DNA of 64,000 nucleotides from Franconibacter pulveris DSM 19144 (GTDB lineage Bacteria; Pseudomonadota; Gammaproteobacteria; Enterobacterales; Enterobacteriaceae). The notes beneath the pieces were generated by a model. It was given only the letters and a program-made list of their open reading frames with translations. It did no database searches and had not been told where the DNA came from. Shown here piece by piece: positions 13,330 to 22,800 of the stretch. Made by a program: the position numbers and the translations under genes. Each line of letters begins with the position of its first letter. The stretch's first letter is position 1. The stretch spans positions 62,001-126,000 of the forward strand of contig KK211224.1 in the NCBI GenBank assembly GCA_000621185.1, in the 5' to 3' direction.

Positions 13330-13347
13330 TGTGAATGATTATTCATG
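13330..13347. promoter_or_regulatory. ArgR-like box (ARG box) in the gltB-yhcC region
   Basis: TGAAT-GATT-ATTCA is an exact match to both conserved half-sites of the ARG box. It is centred about 105 bases upstream of yhcC and 576 upstream of gltB. Only one strong box was seen; ArgR usually binds two boxes three bases apart, and the neighbour here is weak. Confidence 0.55.
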
Positions 13348-13442
13348 GTGTAAAAGGGTGCCCTGGCGCTTGATCCACATCATCGCCGTGGGGAAGGAAA
13401 ACTGGCAGGCTTGGCCCTTTTCGCAGGGCGGCCTTCCAGATT

Positions 13443-14381
13443 ATGCAGTTACAGAAATTAGTCAATATGTTTGGCGGCGACCTGGCCCGCCGGTATGGGC
13501 AAAAAGTCCATAAACTTACGCTACACGGCGGCTTCAGCTGCCCAAATCGCGACGGCACGATTGGCCGCGGCGGATGCACTTTTTGCAATGTCGCCTCTTT
13601 TGTTGATGAAACGCAGCAGTACGCCTCGATAGCCGATCAGCTTGCCTGTCAGGCGAAGCGGGTCGATCGGGCGAGGCGTTATCTCGCCTATTTCCAGGCA
13701 TACACCAGCACCTGGGCTGAAGTGCAGCAATTGCGCGCCATGTATCAACAGGCGGTAAGCGAGGCGAATGTCGTCGGCCTGTGCGTGGGAACGCGCCCCG
13801 ACTGCGTGCCGGAGAGCGTACTCGATTTGCTCAGCAGTTATCGCGAACAGGGTTATGAGGTCTGGCTGGAGCTGGGGTTACAGTCGGCCCACGATAAAAC
13901 GCTGCGCCGTATTAACCGCGGCCATAACTTTACGGCTTACCAGAAGACGGCGCGGCTGGCGCGCGCACGCGGGCTTGATGTCTGCTGTCATCTCATCGTC
14001 GGTCTGCCTGGCGAAACGCAAGGCCACTGTCTTGAGACACTGGCGCGCGTAGTGGATACCGGCGTGGATGGCATTAAGCTGCATCCGCTGCACATCGTCA
14101 GCGGCAGCATTATGGCGAAAGCATGGCAGGCGGGCAGGATTACAGGCATTGCGCTTGAGGAGTATGCCGCCACGGCGGGGGAGATTATCCGCCATACGCC
14201 GCCGGAAGTGATATATCACCGCATCTCCGCCAGCGCACGTCGTCCCACGCTTCTCGCGCCGCTGTGGTGTGAAAACCGCTGGACCGGTATGGTGGAGATA
14301 GACCGCTACCTTAACGCGCACGGCGCGCAGGGGACCGCCCTCGGCACACCCTGGACGCCACACTTTTACGTTCAACCCTGA
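13443..14381 (+). CDS. yhcC: Radical SAM protein YhcC
   Basis: A 312-residue radical SAM protein of the YhcC/TIGR01212 family whose substrate is not settled. The cluster-binding cysteines are C33, C45 and C48 (CPNRDGTIGRGGCTFC), with wider spacing than the usual CxxxCxxC, as is normal for this family. IVGLPGE near 185 and GIKLHPLHIV near 210 are further family motifs. The ATG at 13443 gives the usual N-terminus MQLQKLVNMFGGD. It is divergent from gltB and is followed by arcB after 55 bases. Confidence 0.93.
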   Translation: MQLQKLVNMFGGDLARRYGQKVHKLTLHGGFSCPNRDGTIGRGGCTFCNVASFVDETQQYASIADQLACQAKRVDRARRYLAYFQAYTSTWAEVQQLRAMYQQAVSEANVVGLCVGTRPDCVPESVLDLLSSYREQGYEVWLELGLQSAHDKTLRRINRGHNFTAYQKTARLARARGLDVCCHLIVGLPGETQGHCLETLARVVDTGVDGIKLHPLHIVSGSIMAKAWQAGRITGIALEEYAATAGEIIRHTPPEVIYHRISASARRPTLLAPLWCENRWTGMVEIDRYLNAHGAQGTALGTPWTPHFYVQP

Positions 14382-14436
14382 GCGTTCTCGCCGGTTTTGG
14401 GTATTATTGAGCGGAATATCAGTGAAGGAATAATTC

Positions 14437-16770
14437 ATGAAGCAAATCCGGTTGTTGGCGCAGTTTTACGTTGATCTGCTGGTCAAGCTGGGCCTGGTGC
14501 GGTTCTCTCTGTTACTGGCCCTCGCCCTGGTGGTGCTGGCGATGGCGGTGCAGATGGCGGTAACGATGGTGCTGCACGGCCAGGTGGAGAGCATCGACGT
14601 TATCCGCTCTATCTTCTTCGGCTTATTGATAACGCCCTGGGCCGTTTACTTTCTTTCTGTAGTGGTGGAACAGCTGGAAGAGTCGCGCCAGCGGCTTTCG
14701 AAGCTTGTCGACAAACTCGAAGAGATGCGCGAGCGCGACCTGAAGCTTAATGTGCAGCTTAAAGACAACATCGCTCAGCTTAATCAGGAGATTGCCGAGC
14801 GCGAAAAGGCGGAGGCTGAGCGCCAGCATATGCTGGAGCAGCTAAAAGTCGAGATGAAAGAGCGCGAAGTGACGCAGATCCAGCTTGAGCAACAATCTTC
14901 CTTCCTGCGCTCGTTTCTGGACGCCTCGCCGGACCTCGTTTTCTATCGCAACGAAGATAAAGAGTTCTCCGGCTGCAACCGGGCGATGGAGTTGCTGACC
15001 GGGAAAAGCGAAAAACAGCTGATCAACCTTAAGCCGCAGGATGTGTATTCGCCGGAGGCGGCGGAAAAGGTTATCGAAACCGATGAGAAGGTATTTCGCC
15101 ACAACGTTTCGCTCACTTATGAGCAGTGGCTCGACTATCCGGATGGCCGCAAAGCCTGCTTTGAAATTCGTAAAGTGCCTTACTATGACCGGGTGGGCAA
15201 ACGCCACGGCCTGATGGGGTTCGGCCGTGATATTACCGAGCGTAAGCGCTATCAGGACGCGCTGGAGCGCGCCAGCCGCGATAAGACCACCTTTATTTCT
15301 ACCATCAGCCATGAACTGCGCACGCCGCTCAACGGCATTGTCGGCCTAAGCCGCATTCTGCTCGATACTGAACTCACAGCCGAGCAAGAGAAATACCTGA
15401 AAACTATTCACGTTTCCGCCGTTACGCTTGGCAATATCTTTAACGATATTATCGATATGGACAAAATCGAGCGGCGCAAAGTGCAGCTTGATAACCAGCC
15501 GGTTGATTTCACCAGCTTTCTTGCCGACCTTGAAAACCTCTCCGGCCTGCAGGCGCAGCAAAAAGGGTTGCGCTTTGTGATGGAGCCGACGCTGCCGCTG
15601 CCGCACAAGGTGGTGACCGACGGTACTCGCCTGCGTCAGATCCTGTGGAATCTCATCAGCAACGCGGTGAAATTTACCCAGAAAGGGCAGGTGACGGTGC
15701 GCGTGCGCTACGAAGAGGAGCGCCGCCTGCGCTTCGAAGTGGAAGACTCCGGTATCGGTATTCCGCAGCAGGAGCTGGATAAGATCTTCGCCATGTATTA
15801 TCAGGTGAAAGACAGTCAGGGCGGTAAGCCCGCTACCGGCACCGGCATTGGTCTTGCGGTATCGCGTCGACTGGCGAAAAACATGGGCGGCGATATCACC
15901 GTTTCAAGCAAACCTGGCAAGGGCTCTCTCTTCACGCTCACCGTCGAGGCGCCGCGCGTGGCGGAAGAGGTTAAGGATGAACAGGAAGACGACGATATGC
16001 CGTTGCCAGCGCTGCATGTGCTGCTGGTGGAAGATATTGAACTCAACGTGATTGTCGCCCGCTCTGTGCTTGAGAAGCTTGGCAATAGCGTGGATGTGGC
16101 GATGACCGGCAAAGCGGCGCTGGAAACGTTCCAGCCCGGCGAGTATGACCTTGTGCTGCTCGATATCCAGTTGCCGGACATGACGGGCCTGGATATCTCC
16201 CGCGAACTGACGCGCCGCTACGCAAAAGAGGATTTGCCGCCGCTGGTGGCGTTAACCGCCAATGTGCTTAAGGACAAGCAGGAGTATCTGGATGCGGGGA
16301 TGGATGACGTGCTGAGCAAGCCGCTGGCCGTCCCCGCGCTGACCGCAATGATTAAGAAATACTGGGATACCCAACCGGACGAGAATGAGGGCGAAACGAT
16401 GAGTGAAGATAAGCACAAGACGTTATTCGATCTACCCATGCTTGAGCAGTATATGGAGCTGGTGGGGCCGAAGCTGATTCTGGATGGCCTGGCGATGTTT
16501 GAAAAGATGATGCCGGGCTACCTGAGCGTGCTGGAGTCGAACCTGACGGCGCGCGACCAGAAAGGCATCGTAGAGGAAGGGCATAAAATTAAAGGTGCGG
16601 CGGGCTCCGTCGGCCTGCGTCATCTACAACAGCTGGCCCAGCAGATTCAGTCGCCAGACTTGCCGGCATGGTGGGATAACGTTGGTGAATGGGTAGAAGA
16701 GCTTAAGCAGGAGTGGCCGCAGGATGTGGCAGCGCTGAAGGCGTGGGTGAGCGAAGCTGAAAAAAAATGA
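14437..16770 (+). CDS. arcB: Aerobic respiration control hybrid sensor kinase
   Basis: A tripartite membrane sensor (777 residues; 778 in E. coli) that senses quinone redox state and phosphorylates ArcA. Two membrane helices lie in the first ~80 residues, followed by a coiled coil and a PAS domain. The kinase core has H292 in SHELRTPLNG, the receiver has D576 in LLDIQLPDMTG, and the C-terminal HPt domain has H716 in EGHKIKGAAG. All three relay residues are present. Its stop codon lies inside the terminator of the antisense-strand ArcZ RNA. Confidence 0.97.
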   Translation: MKQIRLLAQFYVDLLVKLGLVRFSLLLALALVVLAMAVQMAVTMVLHGQVESIDVIRSIFFGLLITPWAVYFLSVVVEQLEESRQRLSKLVDKLEEMRERDLKLNVQLKDNIAQLNQEIAEREKAEAERQHMLEQLKVEMKEREVTQIQLEQQSSFLRSFLDASPDLVFYRNEDKEFSGCNRAMELLTGKSEKQLINLKPQDVYSPEAAEKVIETDEKVFRHNVSLTYEQWLDYPDGRKACFEIRKVPYYDRVGKRHGLMGFGRDITERKRYQDALERASRDKTTFISTISHELRTPLNGIVGLSRILLDTELTAEQEKYLKTIHVSAVTLGNIFNDIIDMDKIERRKVQLDNQPVDFTSFLADLENLSGLQAQQKGLRFVMEPTLPLPHKVVTDGTRLRQILWNLISNAVKFTQKGQVTVRVRYEEERRLRFEVEDSGIGIPQQELDKIFAMYYQVKDSQGGKPATGTGIGLAVSRRLAKNMGGDITVSSKPGKGSLFTLTVEAPRVAEEVKDEQEDDDMPLPALHVLLVEDIELNVIVARSVLEKLGNSVDVAMTGKAALETFQPGEYDLVLLDIQLPDMTGLDISRELTRRYAKEDLPPLVALTANVLKDKQEYLDAGMDDVLSKPLAVPALTAMIKKYWDTQPDENEGETMSEDKHKTLFDLPMLEQYMELVGPKLILDGLAMFEKMMPGYLSVLESNLTARDQKGIVEEGHKIKGAAGSVGLRHLQQLAQQIQSPDLPAWWDNVGEWVEELKQEWPQDVAALKAWVSEAEKK

Positions 16771-16884
16771 CCCCGGATTAACCGGGGTGCGCGAATACTG
16801 CGCCAACACCAGGGAAATTAAGGCATCGCCTGTTCTTGGTGTGGTTTTTTCGTTCATGGCGGGGCCTGAGAATATGTTCCGCTC
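16762..16884 (-). ncRNA. arcZ: ArcZ small regulatory RNA
   Basis: An Hfq-dependent sRNA that in E. coli activates rpoS and represses flhDC and others. On the - strand the segment read from 16818 to 16798 (ATTTCCCTGGTGTTGGCGCA and G) is the conserved seed of the processed form. It is followed by GTATTCGCGC and the terminator stem ACCCCGG/CCGGGGT with eight T (16760-16767). A -10-like TATCTT at 16896-16891 places the start near 16884, giving about 123 nt against 121 in E. coli. The 5' half differs from E. coli, as usual. Position beside arcB is conserved. Confidence 0.88.
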
Positions 16885-17002
16885 GAGCATAAGATAGCAA
16901 AACTTAAAAAAATTGTTACGCGAATCAGTTAAATGTGTGAAGCATAGCGTTTAAATTACAATTTTTTATATTGTTCAGTAGCTTAGGTAAAGGGATGAAT
17001 TC

Positions 17003-17656
17003 ATGAAGAAAATTGGCGTCGTACTTAGCGGTTGTGGCGTTTATGACGGAAGCGAAATTCATGAGGCGGTTATTACGCTGCTGGCGATTGCACGAAGCGG
17101 CGCGCAGGCGGTCTGCTTTGCGCCTGATAAACCGCAGGCGGATGTGCTTAACCATCTGACCGGCGAGAAAATGGCGGAAAGCCGTAACGTACTGGTGGAA
17201 GCGGCGCGTATCGCTCGCGGCGAAATTCAGGCGCTCGGTCAGGCCCGGTTCGAGACGCTGGACGCGCTGGTGGTGCCGGGCGGCTTTGGCGCGGCGAAGA
17301 ATCTGAGCAATTTTGCAAGCCAGGGGGCGGAGTGCGTTGTCGACCCGTCGCTTAAGGCGTTGGCGCAGGCGATGCATGCCGCAGGCAAGCCGCTTGGCTT
17401 TATCTGCATCGCCCCCGCCATGCTGCCTAAAATTCTGCCGCCGCCGCTACGCCTGACCATTGGCACCGATATCGATACGGCGGAAATTATTGAGGAAATG
17501 GGCGGCGAACATGTTCCCTGTCCGGTGGACGATATCGTGGTGGATGAAGATAACAAAGTGGTCACCACGCCCGCCTACATGGTAGCGAAGCGCATTGACG
17601 AGGCGGCAGCCGGTATAGAGAAGCTGGTCGCCCGCGTGCTGGAACTGTGCGAATGA
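17003..17656 (+). CDS. elbB: DJ-1/PfpI-family glyoxalase-like protein ElbB
   Basis: A 217-residue class I glutamine-amidotransferase-like protein, the same length as E. coli ElbB. The N-terminus [20 protein letters not shown] is diagnostic. The nucleophile-elbow cysteine appears in GFICIAPAM near residue 138. E. coli ElbB has weak glyoxalase activity and has been linked to isoprenoid synthesis; its cellular role remains uncertain. GTAAAGGGATG precedes the ATG. The stop overlaps mtgA (ATGA), so the two genes are coupled. Confidence 0.94.
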   Translation: MKKIGVVLSGCGVYDGSEIHEAVITLLAIARSGAQAVCFAPDKPQADVLNHLTGEKMAESRNVLVEAARIARGEIQALGQARFETLDALVVPGGFGAAKNLSNFASQGAECVVDPSLKALAQAMHAAGKPLGFICIAPAMLPKILPPPLRLTIGTDIDTAEIIEEMGGEHVPCPVDDIVVDEDNKVVTTPAYMVAKRIDEAAAGIEKLVARVLELCE

Positions 17657-18381
17657 GGAAAGGCAAGGCGTCGCTGTGGCGAAAGGGGTGGCGCTGGCTT
17701 TGGCGTGGCTGCGCCGCCGTGCTGGCGTTCTGGATAGCCGGTATTTTGCTGTTCGGCCTGCTGCCGGTGCCTTTTTCCGCGGTGATGGTAGAAAGACAAG
17801 CATCCGCCTGGTTTAGCGGTAATTTTAGCTATATAGCGCATTCTGACTGGGTAGGAACCGACGATATTTCGCCATGGATGGGGCTTGCGGTCATCGCGGC
17901 GGAGGACCAAAAGTTCCCTGAACACTGGGGCTTTGACGTCGCCGCCATAAAGAAAGCGGTCTCTCATAACGAACGGCACGAGAATCGCATTCGCGGCGCT
18001 TCGACGATTTCGCAGCAGACGGCTAAAAACCTTTTTCTGTGGGACGGGCGCAGCTGGCTGCGCAAGGGGCTGGAAGCGGGGCTGACGGTAGGTCTGGAAA
18101 CGGTCTGGAGCAAACGGCGCATTCTCACGGTTTATCTGAATATCGCTGAATTTGGCGAGGGCACCTTTGGCGTAGAGGCGGCGGCGCAGCGTTATTTCCA
18201 CAAGCCCGCCAGCCGTCTTACCGCAGCGGAAGCCGCTATGCTGGCGGCAGTGCTGCCAAACCCTCTGCGTTTGCGGGCGGACGCGCCTTCAGGTTACGTA
18301 CGCGCGCGTCAGGCGTGGATCCTGCGCCAGATGCGCCAGCTGGGCGGCGAAACGTTTATGACGCAGCACAAGCTGCGCTAA
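17653..18381 (+). CDS. mtgA: Monofunctional peptidoglycan glycosyltransferase
   Basis: A 242-residue GT51 enzyme that polymerises lipid II into glycan strands at the inner membrane, acting in cell-wall growth at the septum. One N-terminal membrane anchor (about residues 15-40) precedes the GT51 motifs [31 protein letters not shown] and [17 protein letters not shown]. The ATG at 17653 overlaps the elbB stop; a GTG two codons upstream is possible but lacks support. E. coli has yrbL next; here npr is next on the other strand. Confidence 0.95.
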   Translation: MRKGKASLWRKGWRWLWRGCAAVLAFWIAGILLFGLLPVPFSAVMVERQASAWFSGNFSYIAHSDWVGTDDISPWMGLAVIAAEDQKFPEHWGFDVAAIKKAVSHNERHENRIRGASTISQQTAKNLFLWDGRSWLRKGLEAGLTVGLETVWSKRRILTVYLNIAEFGEGTFGVEAAAQRYFHKPASRLTAAEAAMLAAVLPNPLRLRADAPSGYVRARQAWILRQMRQLGGETFMTQHKLR

Positions 18382-18405
18382 AAGGCATAACCGTGTGAGC
18401 GACAC

Positions 18406-18440
18406 AAAAGGCGGGTTAGCCTGGAGCTGACCCGCCTTTT
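18406..18440. terminator. Bidirectional terminator between mtgA and npr
   Basis: AAAAGGCGGGT (18406-18416) pairs with ACCCGCCTTTT (18430-18440). The A-run and T-run flank an 11-bp stem, so it works in both directions for these convergent genes. The loop contains a further AGC/GCT pairing. Confidence 0.88.
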
Positions 18441-18461
18441 GCATGCGCCAGAGCAAAGCCG

Positions 18462-18734
18462 TTAATCTTCGTCAAAGCCGGCTTTAAACAGGGCGATAAC
18501 CGCTGACAGGGCCTCTTGTTCCTGTGGACCCGTCGCTTCCACTTCAATCTGACCGCCCTGGGCGGAATCCAGCATCAGCAGAGCGATTACGCTGCTCGCC
18601 TCCGCTTCCGTGCCTGCTTCATTACGCAGCAGCACTTCCGCATCAAAACTCTGCACCAGCTCGAACAGCTTCATGGCCGGCCGGGCATGCATGCCGAGCC
18701 TATTGGTTATCTCAACGGTTTGTTTTACGGTCAT
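18462..18734 (-). CDS. npr: Phosphocarrier protein NPr of the nitrogen PTS
   Basis: A 90-residue HPr paralogue that passes phosphate from PtsP (EI-Ntr) to PtsN. The phosphorylated His16 sits in [11 protein letters not shown]. The acidic C-terminus matches E. coli NPr (PtsO). Its start overlaps the end of rapZ by four bases, and it is the last gene of the rpoN-hpf-ptsN-rapZ-npr run. The chain links carbon/nitrogen balance, potassium uptake and amino-sugar control. Confidence 0.96.
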   Translation of the reverse strand: MTVKQTVEITNRLGMHARPAMKLFELVQSFDAEVLLRNEAGTEAEASSVIALLMLDSAQGGQIEVEATGPQEQEALSAVIALFKAGFDED

Positions 18735-19585
18735 GATTTGCGTTTTTCCAGCGTGCGGTGACGGGACTGGACGTTTTTACCGCGTGAACGGAAATAGTCG
18801 GCCAGCTGTTCCGCAATGTAGACCGAGCGATGTTTACCGCCAGTACAGCCAATAGCGACCGTAAGGTAGCTGCGGTTGTTGGTTTCCAGCATGGGCAACC
18901 ACAGTTCCAGATAGCTGCGGGTTTGATAGATAAAGTTATGCACTTCGGTATGGCGGTCAAGGAAGGCGGCCACCGGTTTATCAAGCCCGGTCATAGGGCG
19001 CAGCTTCGGATCCCAGTGCGGGTTGGGCAGGAAGCGAACGTCGAAGACGTAGTCGGCGTCGATAGGAATGCCATGCTTAAAGCCAAAGGATTCAAACACC
19101 ATCGTTAATTCACGCTCGCGTTTGCCGAGCAGGCGCGTGCGCAGCATTTCCGCCAGCTCATGCACGGACATTTCCGAGGTGTCGATAATCAGATCGGCCC
19201 GGGAGCGTAACGGCTCCAGCAGGTTATTCTCTTCGTCGATGGCGCTCTCCAGCGAGAGGTTGCGGCCAGAGAGAGGGTGCAGACGGCGAGTGTCGCTGTA
19301 ACGGCGGATGAGCGTATTGCGATCGGCATCCAGAAACAGCAATTGCGGAGAAAACGCATCTGGCAGGTTATTCATCGCCTGCTCGAAGATCTCCGGCGAC
19401 TCGGGCATATTGCGCACGTCGATACTGATGGCGGCGGAAATCTGTCTGTCCGCCAGCGTCCGCGCCAGCTCAGGCAGCAGCACTACCGGCAGGTTATCCA
19501 CGCAGTAGAATCCCATGTCTTCCAGCGCGCGCAGAGCTACCGATTTTCCGGAGCCCGAACGCCCGCTGACGATCATCAGCACCAT
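18731..19585 (-). CDS. rapZ: RNase adapter protein RapZ
   Basis: A 284-residue nucleotide-binding adapter that, in E. coli, binds the small RNA GlmZ and presents it to RNase E, lowering GlmS when glucosamine-6-phosphate is plentiful. The N-terminal Walker A is GRSGSGKS (residues 8-15). The C-terminal RNA-binding domain ends [17 protein letters not shown], a basic tail like the E. coli one. It follows ptsN by 63 bases and overlaps npr by four. Length equals E. coli RapZ. Confidence 0.96.
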   Translation of the reverse strand: MVLMIVSGRSGSGKSVALRALEDMGFYCVDNLPVVLLPELARTLADRQISAAISIDVRNMPESPEIFEQAMNNLPDAFSPQLLFLDADRNTLIRRYSDTRRLHPLSGRNLSLESAIDEENNLLEPLRSRADLIIDTSEMSVHELAEMLRTRLLGKRERELTMVFESFGFKHGIPIDADYVFDVRFLPNPHWDPKLRPMTGLDKPVAAFLDRHTEVHNFIYQTRSYLELWLPMLETNNRSYLTVAIGCTGGKHRSVYIAEQLADYFRSRGKNVQSRHRTLEKRKS

Positions 19586-19648
19586 CTCCAGTCTCTCCCT
19601 GGGTCAATATGGGCGGCAAGCGCCCCTCTTATCGAGCTTTGCAGCCCG

Positions 19649-20134
19649 TTATTCGCTCTCATCGCCGCCTTCGGTGATGATTTGATAAAGCTCTTCATCG
19701 CTTTGCGCCGCGCGCAGACGACGACAGATCGTTTTATCCGCCAGCCGCCTTGCCACGAGCGAGAGCGTATGCAAATGCGTTTTGGTCTGATCGGCCGGCA
19801 CCAGCAGGGCGAAGAGCAGATCGACCGGCTGATTGTCGATAGCGTCAAAAGCAATAGGCGTTTCCAGTTGTACGAATACGCCTACGGCGCGCAGGGTATC
19901 TTCTTCAAGCTTACCATGCGGAATGGCGATGCCGTTGCCGATGCCGGTACTGCCCATTCGCTCGCGCGTGAGAATGGCTTCAAACACCACCTGCGGCGGC
20001 AGACTAAGCTGCTTCGCGGCCAGTTCACTGATGATTTCCAGCGCGCGTTTTTTACTCTGGCAATGCACCCCGCTTCGGGTACATTCCTGGTTCAGGACAT
20101 TGCTCAGTTGCAGAGCGGAATCATTATTCATCAT
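19649..20134 (-). CDS. ptsN: Nitrogen-PTS EIIA component
   Basis: The terminal phosphate acceptor of the nitrogen PTS (EIIA-Ntr), which in its unphosphorylated form controls potassium transport (TrkA, KdpD) and other targets. It has 161 residues against 163 in E. coli, with a slightly different C-terminal tail. The phosphorylated His73 lies in GIGNGIAIPHGK. Two adjacent ATG codons exist; the first (20134) aligns with the E. coli start MTNND. Co-transcribed with hpf upstream and rapZ downstream. Confidence 0.96.
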   Translation of the reverse strand: MMNNDSALQLSNVLNQECTRSGVHCQSKKRALEIISELAAKQLSLPPQVVFEAILTRERMGSTGIGNGIAIPHGKLEEDTLRAVGVFVQLETPIAFDAIDNQPVDLLFALLVPADQTKTHLHTLSLVARRLADKTICRRLRAAQSDEELYQIITEGGDESE

Positions 20135-20219
20135 AAGTTCACCTAAGCATTCTCTGTGCTAACGGCCCGCTATTCGGTGAATAACGAGCCGTTAATACAT
20201 CAGCTAAACGCCCGGACAA

Positions 20220-20507
20220 TCAGTGTTGTTTCAGTTTATCTTTATGTTTAGTAAGTTGCCGCGCCAGTTTATCAATTAAACCGTCGATGGCGGCGTACAT
20301 ATCCTGACCTTCCGCACTGGCATGAAGCTCGCCGCCGTTAACGTGCAACGTGGCGTCCGAGATGTGAGTGACTTTCTCCACTTTCAGCACTATGTAAACC
20401 TGGTTAATCCTTTCGAAGTACTGCTCCAGCTTAGCGAACTTCGTGTTCACAAATTCACGAAGGGAATCAGTGATTTCGACGTTATGTCCAGTAATGTTGA
20501 GCTGCAT
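20220..20507 (-). CDS. hpf: Ribosome hibernation promoting factor
   Basis: A 95-residue short HPF that promotes 100S ribosome dimers in stationary phase by binding the mRNA/tRNA channel of the 30S subunit. The N-terminus MQLNITGHNVEITDSLREFV and the motif HVNGGELHASAEGQDMYAAID are those of E. coli HPF. It is the short gamma-proteobacterial form without the extra dimerisation domain. It lies 22 bases after rpoN, in the same operon. Confidence 0.97.
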   Translation of the reverse strand: MQLNITGHNVEITDSLREFVNTKFAKLEQYFERINQVYIVLKVEKVTHISDATLHVNGGELHASAEGQDMYAAIDGLIDKLARQLTKHKDKLKQH

Positions 20508-20529
20508 AGTGTCTTCCTTATCGGTTGAG

Positions 20530-21963
20530 TCAAACCAGCTGCTTGCGCTGATTAGACGGCGGAATAGATAAAGACTCTCGATACTTCGCCACAGTACGGC
20601 GGGCCACCATGATGCCCTGATCGGACAGCATGGATGTCAGCTTACTGTCGCTCAGCGGCTTCGCGGGATTTTCCGCGGCTATTAATTTCTTCACCAGCGC
20701 GCGGATGGCGGTGGATGAGGCTTCGCCGCCGCCCTCCGTATTTACATGGCTGGAGAAGAAATACTTCAGTTCAAAAATGCCTCGCGGGCTGTGCAGATAT
20801 TTTTGCGTTGTGACGCGGGAGATAGTTGATTCGTGCATCTCTACCGCCTGGGCGATGTCCGCCAACACCATCGGCTTCATGTACTCTTCGCCCTTGTCAA
20901 AAAAAGCCTGCTGTTGCTCGACGATACAGCGGCTTACGCGAAGCAGCGTATCGTTGCGGCTCTCCAGGCTTTTAATCAGCCATTTCGCTTCCTGCAAATT
21001 GCTGCGAATAAACTGGCTGTCGGACTCATTGCGCGCGGTAGTGCACATCGCGGCGTATTGTTGGTTAATTTTAAGACGCGGAATGCTGTCGGCATTAAGC
21101 TCTACCGTCCAGCGACCGTTATGCTTACGCACCAGCACATCCGGTATGACATATTCCGGCTCGCCGGTCTGAATCGACTGGCCGGGACGCGGGTCGAGCG
21201 ACTGTATCAGCGCGACCGCCTCTTTCAGCACCTCTTCTTTCAGCCGGGTGACCCGCATCAGGCTGCGGAAGTCGTGGTTCGCCAGCAAATCAAGATGGTT
21301 GCTGATGATAAGACGAGCCTCTTCAATCCATGGCGTCTCTTTGGAAAACTGCGAAAGCTGCACCAGCAGACAGTCGCGCAGATCGCGCGCCGCCACGCCG
21401 ACAGGGTCAAAGCGCTGCACCCGCTTTAATACCGCCTCCACTTCGTCGAGGCTTATCTCCTCATCGCCCATGCTTTCCAGGATATCTTCCAGCGCGACGG
21501 TGAGATAACCGGTTTCATCGACGGCGTCGACAATCGACGTGGCGATGGCGCGGTCGGTATCGGAGAAGGGAGTCAGCTCAACCTGCCACATCAGGTAATC
21601 CTGCAGCGACTGGGTGGTTTCACCCTGATAAACAGGCAGCTCGTCATCCTGATAATCCACGCCGTTGCCGGAGGGGGTGCCTGCCGTATAGATCTCGTCC
21701 CAGCTGGCGTCGAGCGGTAACTCTTCCGGCATCTCTTTTTGTTCGAGCGCTTCGGCGGTATCCAGCCCTTCGCTGCTTTGCGCTTCCTGAGTGGCTATCT
21801 CATCATGAAATTCGGTTTGCTCAAGCAGTGGGTTATTTTCCAGCGCTTGCTGAAGTTCTTGCTGCAGTTCCAGCGTCGACAACTGCAACAGGCGGATGGC
21901 CTGTTGCAACTGGGGCGTCATGGCAAGTTGTTGGCTAAGCCTAAGTTGCAAACCTTGCTTCAT
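20530..21963 (-). CDS. rpoN: RNA polymerase sigma-54 factor
   Basis: The 477-residue sigma factor for nitrogen-regulated and related promoters, needing enhancer-binding ATPases. The Gln/Leu-rich region I ([22 protein letters not shown]) is at the start, followed by an acidic region II. The core-binding and DNA-binding regions end with the RpoN box [11 protein letters not shown] near residue 460. Length equals E. coli RpoN. It follows lptB by 105 bases and leads the nitrogen-PTS genes. Confidence 0.97.
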   Translation of the reverse strand: MKQGLQLRLSQQLAMTPQLQQAIRLLQLSTLELQQELQQALENNPLLEQTEFHDEIATQEAQSSEGLDTAEALEQKEMPEELPLDASWDEIYTAGTPSGNGVDYQDDELPVYQGETTQSLQDYLMWQVELTPFSDTDRAIATSIVDAVDETGYLTVALEDILESMGDEEISLDEVEAVLKRVQRFDPVGVAARDLRDCLLVQLSQFSKETPWIEEARLIISNHLDLLANHDFRSLMRVTRLKEEVLKEAVALIQSLDPRPGQSIQTGEPEYVIPDVLVRKHNGRWTVELNADSIPRLKINQQYAAMCTTARNESDSQFIRSNLQEAKWLIKSLESRNDTLLRVSRCIVEQQQAFFDKGEEYMKPMVLADIAQAVEMHESTISRVTTQKYLHSPRGIFELKYFFSSHVNTEGGGEASSTAIRALVKKLIAAENPAKPLSDSKLTSMLSDQGIMVARRTVAKYRESLSIPPSNQRKQLV

Positions 21964-22068
21964 ATTCAGAGCAAATTTCCTCAGGTGATAAGTATTAGTA
22001 TACCTGTCCTGGCAGGGCGCGACGCCGGAATACGATGGCGCGGGCTCGCTGTCCGTTGCTCTACCCTA

Positions 22069-22794
22069 TCAGAGTCTGAACTCTTCCCCAAGATAGACGC
22101 GCTTAACTTGCTCGTCTTGCAGGATCTCATCGGGCGTGCCGTGGGCGATAAGGTGCCCCTGGCTGACGATATAAGCGCGTTCACAAACGGCCAGCGTTTC
22201 ACGGACGTTGTGGTCGGTGATGAGAACGCCCAGGCCGCTGTCGCGCAGGTGTTCAATGATGCGCTTGATGTCGATAACGGAAATAGGGTCTACCCCGGCG
22301 AAAGGTTCGTCGAGCAGGATGAATTTCGGGTTGGCGGCCAGCGCGCGGGCGATCTCCACACGGCGACGTTCACCGCCGGAAAGCGCCTGGCCGAGGCTGT
22401 TGCGCAGATGATCGATATGAAACTCTTCCATCAACTCTTTCGCGCGATCTTCGCGCTGCTCGCTGCTCAGATCGTCGCGGATCTGCAGTACCGCCATCAG
22501 GTTGTCGTATACGCTCAGACGGCGAAAGATAGAGGCTTCCTGCGGCAGATAACCAATACCGCGACGGGCGCGGGCGTGCAGCGGCAGCAGGCTGATATCC
22601 TCTTCATCAATAATGATATTGCCGGCATCGCGCGGCACAATGCCGACGACCATGTAGAACGTGGTGGTTTTACCGGCGCCGTTCGGCCCGAGCAGGCCGA
22701 CGATTTCGCCCGATTTCACCGTCAGGCTGACATCTTCAACGACGCGTCGGCCTTTGTATGCTTTAGCGAGGTTTTTCGCGATTAATGTTGCCAT
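22069..22794 (-). CDS. lptB: LPS export ABC transporter ATP-binding protein
   Basis: The 241-residue cytoplasmic ATPase that, with LptFG, extracts LPS from the inner membrane and pushes it along the Lpt bridge. Walker A (GPNGAGKT near residue 35), the ABC signature ([15 protein letters not shown] near 139) and Walker B ([12 protein letters not shown]) are all visible. It follows lptA by six bases. lptF and lptG are not in the window, as expected. Confidence 0.97.
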   Translation of the reverse strand: MATLIAKNLAKAYKGRRVVEDVSLTVKSGEIVGLLGPNGAGKTTTFYMVVGIVPRDAGNIIIDEEDISLLPLHARARRGIGYLPQEASIFRRLSVYDNLMAVLQIRDDLSSEQREDRAKELMEEFHIDHLRNSLGQALSGGERRRVEIARALAANPKFILLDEPFAGVDPISVIDIKRIIEHLRDSGLGVLITDHNVRETLAVCERAYIVSQGHLIAHGTPDEILQDEQVKRVYLGEEFRL

Positions 22795-22800
22795 AAGAAG

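Larger units (their letters stand above)
12763..13442. promoter_or_regulatory. gltB-yhcC divergent control region
   Basis: These 680 bases lie between the two divergent starts. They contain an A+T-rich tract (about 13060-13100) suited to IHF or Lrp, a Crp-like box, an ArgR-like box, and a small hairpin (GATGAG/CTCATC, 12950-12968) in the probable gltB leader. E. coli gltBDF is known to be controlled by Lrp, IHF, Crp and ArgR, so the layout appears conserved. I could not fix a single gltB -35/-10 pair. The short open frames inside show no family resemblance and are not called. Confidence 0.7.

Noticed and set aside
12827-13513. Short open frames of 60-70 codons in the gltB-yhcC gap
   Set aside because: They have no ribosome-binding sites, no resemblance to known small proteins and cross regulatory sites.
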